DNA of 64,000 nt from Thermoactinomycetaceae bacterium (GTDB taxonomy: Bacteria > Bacillota > Bacilli > Thermoactinomycetales > Thermoactinomycetaceae), in assembly GCA_025449975.1 (NCBI GenBank), contig JANWIG010000054.1, positions 26,830-90,829 on the forward strand, read 5' to 3'. Of the stretch, positions 16,918 to 25,878 are shown piece by piece; positions within the stretch are counted from its first letter, which is position 1; every line of letters starts with the position of its first letter. Under the pieces are notes generated by a model. It did not search any database, was not told where the DNA came from, and worked only from the letters and a program-made list of their open reading frames with translations. Position numbers and translations under genes: made by a program.

Positions 16918-18188
16918 CGTTTTCTTCCTTTCACTTGTTCAGCCGCACTTTTTCCAGCGACGTAACCTGTACACATCGCTGCGGTAATGTTGTATCCACC
17001 GGTGTAGCCATGGATATCTAAGATTTCGCCACAGAAATAAAGACCTTGCATCTGTTTGGACTCCATCGTTTGGGGATGAATTTCTTTAATATGAACACCG
17101 CCACCTGTGACGAACGCCTTTTCCAATGGAAGGGTTCCATCGACTTGGACGACAAACGATTTCAGTGATTTTCCGAGCTGATGGATCGCCAAATGATTGA
17201 ATTGGCTAGCGGGTTGTTGGGAATCCAGCTGGAGCTTTTCAAGAACGAGAGAAGCGAAACGCTCGGGAATTAGCATCTTTAAGATCGATTTCATCGTCTT
17301 TTTCGGATGTTGTTGAATCCGTTGTTTTAAAGTGTGGAGCAGCTCATCGATGGATCGATCTGGAAAGAGGTCGATTTGAATCGGAACGGAACTTCCCTTT
17401 TCTTTTTTTTGTATTTTAACTACAAATTGGCTACAGCGTAAAGCAGCCGGTCCGGACAGACCAAAATGGGTAAAAATCATATCACCGCGGTGAGTGATCA
17501 CTTTTTTCCCATTGGGACGAGAGACAGTTAAGTTGACGTCATACAAGGAAAGTCCTTGCACTTTTCGTGAACGGATAAAAGATTCATTGGAGGTAAGTGG
17601 TACCTCTGTTGGGAATAGCTCCGTAATCCGATGTCCTGCTTCTTTTGCCCAAACATACCCATCCCCAGTGGAACCCGTGTATGGAGCCGATTTTCCCCCT
17701 GTAGCGATAATCACTGCAGGAGCGAAAAAGCGTTTGCCTGACGCTGTTTCAACACCGATCACCTGTCCATCTTGATATAACACTTGCTTGACAGGGGTAT
17801 GAACTTCGATCTTTGTTCCAAGAGAGCGAACATGTCGAATTAAGGCTTCTACTACAGACTGGGCTTTTCCAGAAACGGGAAACATCCTCCCGTTGTCTTC
17901 TTCTTTTAATTTCACTCCGATCTTCTCAAAAAAGCGGATGAGATCATGGTTATTAAAGGTTGAGAAAACACTGTATAGAAAACGACCATTTCCGGGGATT
18001 TGTTTGATTAATTCATCCACTTCTTTTCGGTTGGTCACGTTGCAGCGACCTCCTCCAGAGATCGCGAGTTTGCGTCCCAATTGATCTCCTTTGTCAAGGA
18101 GCAATACGCGCGCACCATGCTGACTAGCGGAGGCGCTTGCGAGTAAACCAGCTGGTCCTCCACCGATTACAATTACGTCGATCTGCAT
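16914..18188 (-). CDS. NAD(P)/FAD-dependent oxidoreductase, BaiN/HI0933 family
   Basis: A 424-residue flavoprotein. The N-terminus has the dinucleotide-binding motif VIVIGGGPAGLLAS and the family mark GRKLAISGGGRCNVTN; the C-terminus has KAFVTGGGVHIKEI and GLYFCGEILDIHGYTGGYN. The start is placed at ATG 18188 because AGGGAG lies seven bases upstream and the FAD motif follows directly; an upstream extension to 18332 has no ribosome site. It overlaps rsmF by ATGA. Members of this family are widely conserved, but their exact substrate is usually unknown. Confidence 0.88.
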   Translation of the reverse strand: MQIDVIVIGGGPAGLLASASASQHGARVLLLDKGDQLGRKLAISGGGRCNVTNRKEVDELIKQIPGNGRFLYSVFSTFNNHDLIRFFEKIGVKLKEEDNGRMFPVSGKAQSVVEALIRHVRSLGTKIEVHTPVKQVLYQDGQVIGVETASGKRFFAPAVIIATGGKSAPYTGSTGDGYVWAKEAGHRITELFPTEVPLTSNESFIRSRKVQGLSLYDVNLTVSRPNGKKVITHRGDMIFTHFGLSGPAALRCSQFVVKIQKKEKGSSVPIQIDLFPDRSIDELLHTLKQRIQQHPKKTMKSILKMLIPERFASLVLEKLQLDSQQPASQFNHLAIHQLGKSLKSFVVQVDGTLPLEKAFVTGGGVHIKEIHPQTMESKQMQGLYFCGEILDIHGYTGGYNITAAMCTGYVAGKSAAEQVKGRKR

Positions 18189-18448
18189 ACAAAAACTCCC
18201 TATGTTTTTACCTTTATTTTTCCTAACTTTTTTTATTGTAGGCAATCGTTTACTCGTTGAAAAGAGAGCAGTGTTGAGTGGGGAGCAAAATGCCCCTGAT
18301 GAGCATAACAAAGAGGATAACTTTTGATTCATAAACGAAGCAAATTTTTTCTAAATAAATTTATAGTAGATATGAAAATAGGCATTTAAAAATAGTTGTA
18401 TATTAGATAAAATAAAGATAAACACATCGTTTCTCTTTTTTGCCATTT

Positions 18449-18466
18449 TGAATGAACAATCATTCA
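18449..18466. promoter_or_regulatory. FadR operator upstream of lcfA
   Basis: TGAATGAACAATCATTCA matches the B. subtilis FadR consensus TGAATGAMTANTCATTCA at all but one position. It lies 20-37 bases before the lcfA start. FadR releases DNA when long-chain acyl-CoA is present. Confidence 0.85.
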
Positions 18467-18485
18467 TTATGTTAGGAGGATGTCC

Positions 18486-20180
18486 ATGGGAGAAGATCAA
18501 AAGCGTTGGCTGAAGCATTATCCCAAACAAGTTCCAACTTCGATTGATTATCCCGAGATCCCGATTCCTCAAATGCTTGTAGAAGCGGTTAACGATTTTC
18601 CAAATCATGAAGCACTTCTTTTTATGGGAAATAGCATGACGTATCAAGAACTATTTGATCAGGTGCAGCGTTTTGTAAGCGCTTTAAAAAATGTAGGAGT
18701 CGCTAAGAACGAAAAAGTTTCGATCATGTTGCCAAATTGTCCTCAAGCCGTCATCGCCTATTATGCTGTTTTAATGATGGGAGCGATTGTCGTTCAAACC
18801 AACCCCCTTTATATGGAAAGGGAATTGGAACATCAACTGAACGATGCCGATGCCGAGACGATTATTTGTGTCGATTTGGTTTTACCAAAAGTAGTCAATA
18901 TTAAGGACAAAACTAAAATTAAAAGAGTGATTGTAACAGGTATTAGTGACTTCTTATCTTTTCCTAAAAGTTGGTTATACAAACTAAAATTGTTTGTGGA
19001 AGGAACAAAAATTAGCATCCCCAATCAACCAAGCTATTATCAAATGAAAAAGCTGATCGGACAAGCATCTCTTCCGTCCACTCCATATGTGCCTGAATTT
19101 GACTCACCGGACAGTTTGGCCGTATTGCAATATACAGGAGGCACAACTGGGTTGGCAAAAGGAGCGATGCTAACTCATCGCAATCTGATTAGTAATACGT
19201 ATCAAATGGAAGCCATTATGTATAAAGCGAAGAAGGGCAGAGAAAAGATGTTAGCTGTTCTACCATTTTTCCATGTATATGGCTTAACAACTTTGATGAA
19301 TTTTGCTGTCTATATGGCTGCGACGATGATTTTAATTCCGCGTTTTGATGCGACGTTAATTTTAAAGGAGATCCAGCGACATCGCCCCACTCTCTTCCCT
19401 GGAGCACCAACGATGTATATCGGGCTGATCAATCATCCAGACATTTCGAAGTATGATCTCTCTTCGATTGAAGCCTGTATCAGTGGAGCTGCTCCATTGC
19501 CAGTTGAAGTACAAGAAAAATTTGAAGCATTGTCAGGTGGGAAATTGATCGAAGGATATGGATTAACTGAAGCTTCTCCCGTTACACATGTCAATCTGAT
19601 CTATGACCGGGTAAAATTATCTACAATCGGTCTTCCTCTCCCCGATACGGATTGTCGGATTGTCGATCTCCAAACGAAAAAGGAGCTACCAGTCGGTGAA
19701 GTGGGTGAGCTGCTCATCAAAGGTCCTCAGGTGATGAAAGGATATTGGAAACGTCCGAATGAGACAGAAAATGTATTGCGAGATGGCTGGCTGGCAACAG
19801 GGGACTTGGCAAAGATGGACGAGGATGGTTACTTTTATATCATTGATCGGCAAAAGGATGTGATCATTGCAGGAGGATACAATGTTTATCCAAGGGAAGT
19901 CGAAGAAGTGCTATATGAACATCCTGCTGTAAAGGAAGCATGCGTCTTGGGGGTACCGCATGATTATCGAGGGGAAACGGTGAAAGCATTTATCGTTTTA
20001 AAGCCTGGAGCACAGTGGTCAGCCGAAGAAGTGACCAGTTATTGTCGAGGAAAGTTAGCCGCTTATAAGATTCCACGTCTTGTAGAGTTTCGCAGCGAAT
20101 TGCCGAAATCCAATACGGGCAAAATTTTACGTCGTGTATTGCGCGAAGAAGAGCAGCAAGAGAATAAAAACAATAATTAG
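18486..20180 (+). CDS. lcfA: Long-chain-fatty-acid-CoA ligase
   Basis: A 564-residue acyl-CoA synthetase that activates fatty acids with ATP and CoA at the membrane for beta-oxidation. ANL-superfamily motifs are present: TGGTTGLAKGAMLTHRN (P-loop-like A3), GYGLTEASPV (A5), TGDLAKMDEDGYFYIIDRQKD (A7-A8) and the A10 lysine motif PKSNTGKILRR. ATG 18486 is preferred over ATG 18480 because AGGAGG ends right before the latter. A FadR operator precedes it, and fadR, etfB and etfA follow, as in B. subtilis. Confidence 0.94.
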   Translation: MGEDQKRWLKHYPKQVPTSIDYPEIPIPQMLVEAVNDFPNHEALLFMGNSMTYQELFDQVQRFVSALKNVGVAKNEKVSIMLPNCPQAVIAYYAVLMMGAIVVQTNPLYMERELEHQLNDADAETIICVDLVLPKVVNIKDKTKIKRVIVTGISDFLSFPKSWLYKLKLFVEGTKISIPNQPSYYQMKKLIGQASLPSTPYVPEFDSPDSLAVLQYTGGTTGLAKGAMLTHRNLISNTYQMEAIMYKAKKGREKMLAVLPFFHVYGLTTLMNFAVYMAATMILIPRFDATLILKEIQRHRPTLFPGAPTMYIGLINHPDISKYDLSSIEACISGAAPLPVEVQEKFEALSGGKLIEGYGLTEASPVTHVNLIYDRVKLSTIGLPLPDTDCRIVDLQTKKELPVGEVGELLIKGPQVMKGYWKRPNETENVLRDGWLATGDLAKMDEDGYFYIIDRQKDVIIAGGYNVYPREVEEVLYEHPAVKEACVLGVPHDYRGETVKAFIVLKPGAQWSAEEVTSYCRGKLAAYKIPRLVEFRSELPKSNTGKILRRVLREEEQQENKNNN

Positions 20181-20241
20181 CATATTATGCAATATTGGAA
20201 TGATAAGATTGTTTTTTCTATTATTTCTCTGCCTAAAAGAG

Positions 20242-20270
20242 TTGACAAACGATATATATCAATTTAAACT
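20242..20270 (+). promoter_or_regulatory. Sigma-A promoter of fadR-etfBA
   Basis: A perfect TTGACA, a 17-base spacer and TAAACT lie directly upstream of the FadR operator. Confidence 0.7.
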
Positions 20271-20273
20271 TAT

Positions 20274-20297
20274 GAATGAATGATTATTCATTCATTC
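20274..20297. promoter_or_regulatory. FadR operator upstream of fadR
   Basis: A perfect inverted repeat with ten-base arms (GAATGAATGA and TCATTCATTC) around TTAT. The core TGAATGATTATTCATTCA fits the FadR consensus apart from one position. It begins four bases after the -10 element, indicating autorepression. Confidence 0.85.
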
Positions 20298-20325
20298 TTT
20301 TTTATTGATGAGAGAGGAATTGAAA

Positions 20326-20916
20326 ATGGCTAAAAGAACGGGTGAAAAATACGAAGCAATTATTAACGCTGCTATTCGAGTGATTGCGCAATATGGGTAT
20401 CATAATGCACAGGTTTCGAAAATTGCTCGCGAAGCAAAAGTAGCTGATGGGACGATCTACCTCTATTTTGATAATAAAGATGACGTCCTCGTTTCTGTGT
20501 TTACGGAAAAAATGGGGGCTTTTATCTCCGAAGCAGAACGACAGCTAAGCAAATTGTCCTCCGCTGCGGAAAAGTTAGAGCATTTGATTCGCCTCCATTT
20601 TTCACAGTTTGAACAAGATCGCGAACTAGCGATTGTTACTCAAATTGAGCTGAGACAGTCTAATCCATATGTTCGAAAAGGAATTCGCAATACATTACGA
20701 CGTTATACGGAGATTATTGATCAAGTGATCGAAGCAGGGATCCATCAAGGGATTTTTCGTGCGGATCTCGATGTTCGGATCGTTCGCCGCATGATATTTG
20801 GAACCCTTGATGAAATGGTAACCTCTTGGATTATGAACAATTATAAATATAGTTTGTTGGAACAAGTGGAAGTAATTCATAGTTTATTTATCCAAGGGAT
20901 TGGGGAATCAAAATAA
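20326..20916 (+). CDS. fadR: TetR-family fatty-acid degradation repressor FadR
   Basis: A 196-residue repressor. The N-terminal helix-turn-helix (about 8-55) contains QVSKIAREAKVADGTIYLYFDNKDDVL, strongly like B. subtilis FadR/YsiA; the C-terminal helical domain binds acyl-CoA. The start at ATG 20326 follows AGAGG by about eight bases; upstream in-frame TTG/ATG codons lack a site. Two FadR-type palindromes flank lcfA and fadR in this window. It is followed 30 bases later by etfB. Confidence 0.92.
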   Translation: MAKRTGEKYEAIINAAIRVIAQYGYHNAQVSKIAREAKVADGTIYLYFDNKDDVLVSVFTEKMGAFISEAERQLSKLSSAAEKLEHLIRLHFSQFEQDRELAIVTQIELRQSNPYVRKGIRNTLRRYTEIIDQVIEAGIHQGIFRADLDVRIVRRMIFGTLDEMVTSWIMNNYKYSLLEQVEVIHSLFIQGIGESK

Positions 20917-20946
20917 TTGAACTGAAATGAAAGGGGATCCAAATGG

Positions 20947-21726
20947 ATGGATATTTTGGTCTGTTTAAAACAAACCTTTGATACCGAAGAAAAGATTGTG
21001 ATTGAAGATGGATGTATCAATGAAGATGGTGCCGAATTTGTGATCAACCCCTACGATGAATATGCAGTGGAAGAAGCTGTTCGCCTGAAAGAAAAGTTTG
21101 GTGGACAAATTACCGTGATCTCGATTGGCCCCGATCGTGCAGAGCAAGCGATCCGTACAGCGATGGCGATGGGTGTCGATAAGGGAGTGATTGTCGACAT
21201 CGAAGATTTGGAAGATGACGTAGATGAACATACGATTGCACAAGTAATCGCTGCAGCTATCGAAGAAGAAGATTTGTCATATGACTTAATTCTCTGTGGT
21301 GCCGTCGCCGTTGATGATGGGTCCGCTCAAGTAGGTCCTCGTCTAGCTGAATTATTAGGCATTCCCCATATATCGACTGTAACGGAAGTAAATATAACTG
21401 GTGATAAAGTAACGGTAAACAAAGATGTGGAAGGAGACCTAGAGGTCATCGAGTCCACGCTACCGATCTTATTGACAGCCCAACAAGGACTCAATGAGCC
21501 TCGTTATCCTTCATTACCAGGCATTATGAGAGCCAAAAGAAAACCCCTTAGCCGTTTGGATTTAGATGATTTAGATCTGGATGAAGATGAAATTGCAGCA
21601 AAGACGGAAACGGTTGAACTTTTTTTACCACCTAAAAAGGATGCCGGAAAAATACTGCAAGGAGAAGTAGCTGACCAAGTAAAAGAACTGGTTCAATTGC
21701 TTCGCAGTGAAGCCAAAGTGATCTAA
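20947..21726 (+). CDS. etfB: Electron transfer flavoprotein beta subunit
   Basis: A 259-residue cytoplasmic subunit that pairs with EtfA and passes electrons from acyl-CoA dehydrogenases to the respiratory chain. Motifs seen are MDILVCLKQTFD at the N-terminus, the GPDRAEQAIRTAMAMGVDKG AMP-site region and GAVAVDDGSAQVGPRLAELL, with the signature PRYPSLPGIMRAKRKP. AAGGGG precedes the start at 20947. An ATG four bases earlier is out of frame. Confidence 0.96.
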   Translation: MDILVCLKQTFDTEEKIVIEDGCINEDGAEFVINPYDEYAVEEAVRLKEKFGGQITVISIGPDRAEQAIRTAMAMGVDKGVIVDIEDLEDDVDEHTIAQVIAAAIEEEDLSYDLILCGAVAVDDGSAQVGPRLAELLGIPHISTVTEVNITGDKVTVNKDVEGDLEVIESTLPILLTAQQGLNEPRYPSLPGIMRAKRKPLSRLDLDDLDLDEDEIAAKTETVELFLPPKKDAGKILQGEVADQVKELVQLLRSEAKVI

Positions 21727-21750
21727 ATCGATTGTTAAGGGGGAACAAAA

Positions 21751-22734
21751 ATGAGCAAAAATGTGTTGGTATTGGCAGATGTGCGGGATCAAGCATTACG
21801 TAATGTCACATTGGAGTGTTTAGCGGTAGCGCGTGCGCTAGCAGAGGATGGCAAGGTGACAGTCGCTGTTTTTGGTAGTTTTGCCTCTAACTTAGTGGAG
21901 AAATTAGCACAATATGGAGCAGACCGTGTGGTCATTGTACCCAATGCGCAATTGGATCAATATACAACCGATGGATATTTTCAAGCTTTTAAACAAGTGA
22001 TTGATCAGGTCGAGCCGGATGCCATCTTTACGGGCCATACAGCTGTTGGAAGAGACCTTTGTCCGCGGATTGCCGCTCGCTTGGGATTGGGACTGATCTC
22101 AGATTGTACAAAGGTGGAAGTGGTCGATGGACAAGCTGTTTTTACCCGTCCAATCTATTCTGGAAAGGCATTCGCCAAAAAAGTGGTGAAAGAGGGAACT
22201 GTTTTTGCAACGATTCGTCCCAACAATATTGCGGCATTATCCCCCGATTCAAGCCGGACAGCAGAAGTGAAAGAAATGCAAGTTGCGTTGGGAGAGGATG
22301 TCTTGCGGACAGTTGTAAAAGAGATCGTTAGAAAAACGACGGATGGGGTTGACCTTTCTGAAGCGCGAGTGGTGATCGCCGGAGGTCGTGGAATGAAAAG
22401 TGCCGATGGCTTTGCGATGTTACAAGAGCTGGCTGACTTGTTAGGAGGTGCTGTGGGAGCTTCTCGCGCAGCATGTGATGCAGAATATTGCGATTATAGT
22501 CTGCAAATTGGGCAAACAGGTAAAGTCGTTACACCAGACTTATATATTGCGTGCGGAATCTCTGGAGCGATTCAACATGTGGCAGGAATGTCGAACTCCA
22601 AAGTGATTGTCGCGATCAACAAAGATCCTGAAGCGGAGATCTTCCAAATCGCCGATTATGGCATTGTTGCGGATCTATTCCAAGTTGTACCATTGTTGAT
22701 TCAGGAATTAAAACAGGTACTCGGGAAACAATAG
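21751..22734 (+). CDS. etfA: Electron transfer flavoprotein alpha subunit
   Basis: A 327-residue partner of EtfB that holds FAD. The C-terminal FAD domain shows the ETF-alpha signature YIACGISGAIQHVAGMSNSK followed by VIVAINKDPEAEIFQIADYG. AAGGGGGAA lies upstream, 25 bases after etfB. It is the last gene of the fadR-etfBA unit and a terminator follows about 120 bases later; nothing convincing is encoded in between. Confidence 0.96.
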   Translation: MSKNVLVLADVRDQALRNVTLECLAVARALAEDGKVTVAVFGSFASNLVEKLAQYGADRVVIVPNAQLDQYTTDGYFQAFKQVIDQVEPDAIFTGHTAVGRDLCPRIAARLGLGLISDCTKVEVVDGQAVFTRPIYSGKAFAKKVVKEGTVFATIRPNNIAALSPDSSRTAEVKEMQVALGEDVLRTVVKEIVRKTTDGVDLSEARVVIAGGRGMKSADGFAMLQELADLLGGAVGASRAACDAEYCDYSLQIGQTGKVVTPDLYIACGISGAIQHVAGMSNSKVIVAINKDPEAEIFQIADYGIVADLFQVVPLLIQELKQVLGKQ

Positions 22735-22853
22735 GTTTAGACATGGAAAAGAGTACTCGTCCATAACATGACCAGAGCAAAGGATAAAAGTCAATGGAAA
22801 AGGGGACTCGATGCCGAGTGAGCGCTAGTTTGTTTTAAAAAGCTTCAGTAAAT

Positions 22854-22895
22854 GGGGATCATTTTCTATTCTGAGGAAATGAAATCCCCTTTTTC
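22854..22895 (+). terminator. Terminator of the fad-etf operon
   Basis: GGGGAT-ATTTTC arms pair with GAAATGAAATCCCC and run into TTTTT. Confidence 0.75.
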
Positions 22896-22931
22896 ATTCC
22901 TAATGAATCGCACTTTTGCCTTCCGAAATAC

Positions 22932-22960
22932 TTGGAAGTTTTGAAATCAAATGCTATACT
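22932..22960 (+). promoter_or_regulatory. Promoter of trxA
   Basis: TTGGAA, 17 bases and TATACT with a TGC extension just before the -10 element. Confidence 0.7.
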
Positions 22961-23029
22961 AACACTGATAATATTTCGTATTGGCTTGTTTTGGCTGTCT
23001 GTAATGGCAGAAATAAGGAGGATGTTTTC

Positions 23030-23356
23030 ATGTCAATTTTAGAAGTAACAGATCAAAACTTTAAAACAGTGGTAGAATCCAGTGATTCTGGAGCTGTATT
23101 AGTGGATTTTTGGGCTCCTTGGTGTCCTCCATGTCGGATGCTTGCGCCAGTTTTAGATGAAATTGATCAAGAGATGGGCGATCAAGTAAAAGTAGTAAAG
23201 TTGAATGTGGATAATAATCAGGATACAGCAGCTCGCTTTGGAGTAATGGGTATTCCTACCCTGATCCTGTTTAAAGATGGAAAAATGTTAAGCAAAGTGA
23301 CTGGCTTTCAGCCAAAAGAAAGCTTAATCCAATGGATCAACGATTCTCAGCGGTAA
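23030..23356 (+). CDS. trxA: Thioredoxin with CPPC active site
   Basis: A 108-residue thioredoxin, the standard length, starting at ATG 23030 after AAGGAGG; an upstream in-frame extension is not needed. The fold is complete: MSILEVTDQNF, VLVDFWAPWCPPCRM, KLNVDNNQDTAARFGVMGIPT with the cis-proline, and TLILFKDGK. The redox site reads WCPPC where thioredoxin normally has WCGPC. Position between etfA and uvrC is the same as trxA of B. subtilis, so it is probably the main thioredoxin despite the change. It has its own promoter and terminator. Confidence 0.92.
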   Translation: MSILEVTDQNFKTVVESSDSGAVLVDFWAPWCPPCRMLAPVLDEIDQEMGDQVKVVKLNVDNNQDTAARFGVMGIPTLILFKDGKMLSKVTGFQPKESLIQWINDSQR

Positions 23357-23370
23357 GCATGAATGAATAC

Positions 23371-23401
23371 AAAAAAGCGGCGGATCTACCGCCGCTTTTT
23401 T
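23371..23401 (+). terminator. Terminator of trxA
   Basis: AAAAAAGCGGCGG pairs with CCGCCGCTTTTTT around a five-base loop. Confidence 0.92.
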
Positions 23402-23481
23402 GTATAGAGCTGGGAAATTAGACCCAAAAGGGAGCAAATAAAACTTTTTTACTTTGCGCCTCGTTTGCAAAAATAAATGAG

Positions 23482-24360
23482 TTAATTTTTTTTAATAGGG
23501 AGCCAACTCGAAGTTGTGGAGATGGGAGGAGGAAGTTCGTGTTTAATTCTTTTTCTTAAATGGTAGAAGTAGAGAAATAGCATAAAAAAGCTAGTGATAA
23601 ACATTTGAGGTGGATCGATCAGCAGTCGAATTAAGAGATCATTAACGGGGGAAGTGATAAACTCTTGAAAACTGCTAATTCCCGTATCAGCTTGGCTTTC
23701 CAACAACAAATCGAGGGCAATCAGAGGCGCGAAAATGATCCCTACGGATAAAACCTTCCAGAAATCGCGAAAAAGCAGTTTAAAAGATAGCTCGATCGAT
23801 TTTAACACTCTCGTTTTTTCGGCAATTAAGATGACGACAGCATATAAACTCCCCAGTAAATAGCCAATCATCACAAGACCGATGATCACTTGGAAGCTAA
23901 TAACTAACCAGGAGATCTTAAGGAGTGGGATCAGATCTAACAATAAGATAAAAAGCAAACTAAAGCCAGCAAAGATGACAAAAAAGAGCAACGTCGCTCG
24001 GTGTAAAAAGTCAAAGCCATATTGGAAATAGTGATAGATTTTTCCTTGACCATCCCGCAGGGCTTCAATGCATATTCCAAGAGAACCGCTCTGCGCAAAG
24101 ATAAAAAGCAATAAATAAATGAACGTATGTATGATTTCCCATAATAAAATACCATAACTCATTTCTGGAAGTTGAAGAAAGAAGAGCACGTTTGAACTAT
24201 TTGTATGATTAGCGCTCGATAAGTCCAATAAATACTCTTGTACTAAAGAGTCAGATAGCTCGATAAAAAGCTCTATAGGTAATAGAGCGATATTTGCAAG
24301 GATATGAGCAACCAATAAGATCCCAATGTGCTTTTTTAAAGCCGTAAAAAACGAGGACAA
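23482..24360 (-). CDS. Multi-pass membrane protein, YciC/GPDPase-membrane-domain-like (paralog A)
   Basis: A 292-residue protein with about six hydrophobic segments and a short basic C-terminus. It shares blocks with the upstream gene at 24484: GSLGICIEALRDG / GGGIGITAEAIANN, and KTRVLKSIELSFKLLFRDFWKVL / QTGVFKSFSLSFRLLKNSFGKVL, so the two are paralogs. These blocks recall the loosely defined membrane domain family found in glycerophosphodiesterases and YciC-like proteins. TTG 24360 is the likely start, ten bases after AGGAGG; the longer frame to 24465 has a Cys-rich start without a ribosome site. Function is unknown. Confidence 0.65.
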   Translation of the reverse strand: MSSFFTALKKHIGILLVAHILANIALLPIELFIELSDSLVQEYLLDLSSANHTNSSNVLFFLQLPEMSYGILLWEIIHTFIYLLLFIFAQSGSLGICIEALRDGQGKIYHYFQYGFDFLHRATLLFFVIFAGFSLLFILLLDLIPLLKISWLVISFQVIIGLVMIGYLLGSLYAVVILIAEKTRVLKSIELSFKLLFRDFWKVLSVGIIFAPLIALDLLLESQADTGISSFQEFITSPVNDLLIRLLIDPPQMFITSFFMLFLYFYHLRKRIKHELPPPISTTSSWLPIKKN

Positions 24361-24443
24361 ACGAATTCTACCTCCTGTTTGTAGTAATACACAACAAATT
24401 ATAAATGATTTTTGATAGATTAACATATTTTTTTCACAGCAGC

Positions 24444-24471
24444 AAAAAGGAGACGTACAATCCACGTCTCC
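24444..24471 (-). terminator. Terminator of membrane protein B gene
   Basis: GGAGACGT and ACGTCTCC form a stem followed by TTTTTGC on the minus strand. It separates the two paralogous membrane protein genes. Confidence 0.75.
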
Positions 24472-24483
24472 TTGAAAAAGGGA

Positions 24484-25566
24484 TTAAGAGTAAAAAGGTG
24501 GTTGTTGATTCGGCGGTTGCGGGTTCGGTGATGAATAATTCGGTGGTTGGGAATAGGGATTTTGATTTGGACGATAGACAAAGGGGGGTTGATTGGGTTG
24601 TTGTGGAGCTGGATACGGTTGCTGAGGGTAACCTCCTCCGCCATGAAAACCACCATCGGGTCGAAGAAACGGACGCATATATTTAAAGTAGCGATAGACA
24701 ATAATGAGATAAGTTAGTGCTAGATAGAGCGGTAAAAGAACAAGGCTGAAGACAAAAAATCCGAGATCGGATCCACTAGCAAGCGCAGGGGGATCGCTAT
24801 AGTAATAAGGGTCAGATACGTCATATGGCTCTAGATAAGCGTCGGGCATGAAAAGGAGTGGGATGAGAAAGAACAAAAAGGTTAAACCAATTAAGTAAAG
24901 AATCGTAACAAGTACTTTTCCAAAAGAGTTCTTTAATAAGCGGAAAGAGAGGGAAAAGGACTTAAAAACCCCTGTTTGCTCGACGATGGCGATCACGGGA
25001 GCATTTAGGGTGATCGCGCAATAGACCAATAGAAATAGTAAGGACAGGAATCCTGAAAGCAGCAATCCTTCTGCACTAGGTGTACCACTGGCGGAATAAC
25101 CGAAAAGGAGTTCTAATGCTAGAGAGAAAAAAACAAAAAGAATCGTACTTAAAAAGAGATAACCGAACATTTTTCCCAGACTTTTTAAGCCGTATTTGAA
25201 ATAACTACTGATGGGCGAGCGGTTGTTAGCGATCGCTTCTGCAGTGATTCCGATTCCTCCTCCGATTGAGAAAGAAATGATAAGGACGCTGATCGCAAGC
25301 ATGACGAGTAAAAAGAGCAGTAGGATCAAGCCGCCTTCGACAATCATTTCACCGAGCTGATATGGAAAATCGGGTTGTGCCATCAATATGGGGTCAAATT
25401 CGATTCCGTTCGCATCGATAAAAGAAGAGATGAGGAAACCAGCAGCGATGATGATAGAAAAAAACATAACGATGAAATAAAGAATAAAGGTGGTGATTAA
25501 GCCAAGTAGATTCGCTAGCCAGAGCTTGAATCCATGCTTTTTAAAGGTAGTGAAAAAACGATACAC
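24484..25566 (-). CDS. Multi-pass membrane protein with Pro/Gln/Asn-rich tail (paralog B)
   Basis: A 360-residue protein with six predicted membrane segments in residues 15-295. A disordered cytoplasmic tail of about 60 residues follows, made of Gly, Pro, Gln, Asn, Tyr and Ser (GGFHGGGGYPQQPYPAPQQP and onward). GTG 25566 is the start, with AAGGAGA upstream. It is a paralog of the downstream gene, which lacks the tail. The membrane core resembles YciC/GPDPase membrane domains; no catalytic motif is visible. The tail could mediate protein contacts, which is a guess. Confidence 0.68.
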   Translation of the reverse strand: MYRFFTTFKKHGFKLWLANLLGLITTFILYFIVMFFSIIIAAGFLISSFIDANGIEFDPILMAQPDFPYQLGEMIVEGGLILLLFLLVMLAISVLIISFSIGGGIGITAEAIANNRSPISSYFKYGLKSLGKMFGYLFLSTILFVFFSLALELLFGYSASGTPSAEGLLLSGFLSLLFLLVYCAITLNAPVIAIVEQTGVFKSFSLSFRLLKNSFGKVLVTILYLIGLTFLFFLIPLLFMPDAYLEPYDVSDPYYYSDPPALASGSDLGFFVFSLVLLPLYLALTYLIIVYRYFKYMRPFLRPDGGFHGGGGYPQQPYPAPQQPNQPPFVYRPNQNPYSQPPNYSSPNPQPPNQQPPFYS

Positions 25567-25878
25567 ATCGATTCTCTCCTTAGCTATATTATTTTTCTAA
25601 AATAGTATAACATCAGTTATGTGTTAGCTATATATTTTAGATTTGTTTTAACGAATTTTCCTTTTAAATGTTAAAAAAATTACTCATAATCGTTGCGTTA
25701 AATGATGAAGAAATGTTGAATGATGTGTAATTTTAGTAGAAGAGAGATTCAAAGGGGAATGCGTAGATAAATATTTTATAAGAAAAATTGGTTGGTACCA
25801 GTTTACAATAAGATCAAGACGGATCATCTTAACATTCGTTGAACTTTACAAAAAACAGATAGAATGGAGAGGTCCAAG

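Noticed and set aside
18189..18332. N-terminal extension of the BaiN-like flavoprotein
   Set aside because: Low-complexity lead with no ribosome site, while AGGGAG is ideally spaced for ATG 18188 and the FAD motif follows at once.
22774..22830. A 17-codon frame between etfA and trxA (MTRAKDKSQWKRGLDAE)
   Set aside because: No ribosome site and too short to judge.
22916..23029. N-terminal extension of thioredoxin
   Set aside because: It runs through the promoter and ribosome site; ATG 23030 after AAGGAGG gives the standard 108-residue protein.
24405..24701. Overlapping frames on both strands across the Pro/Gln tail of membrane protein B
   Set aside because: Shadows produced by the repetitive tail composition and the adjacent terminator.
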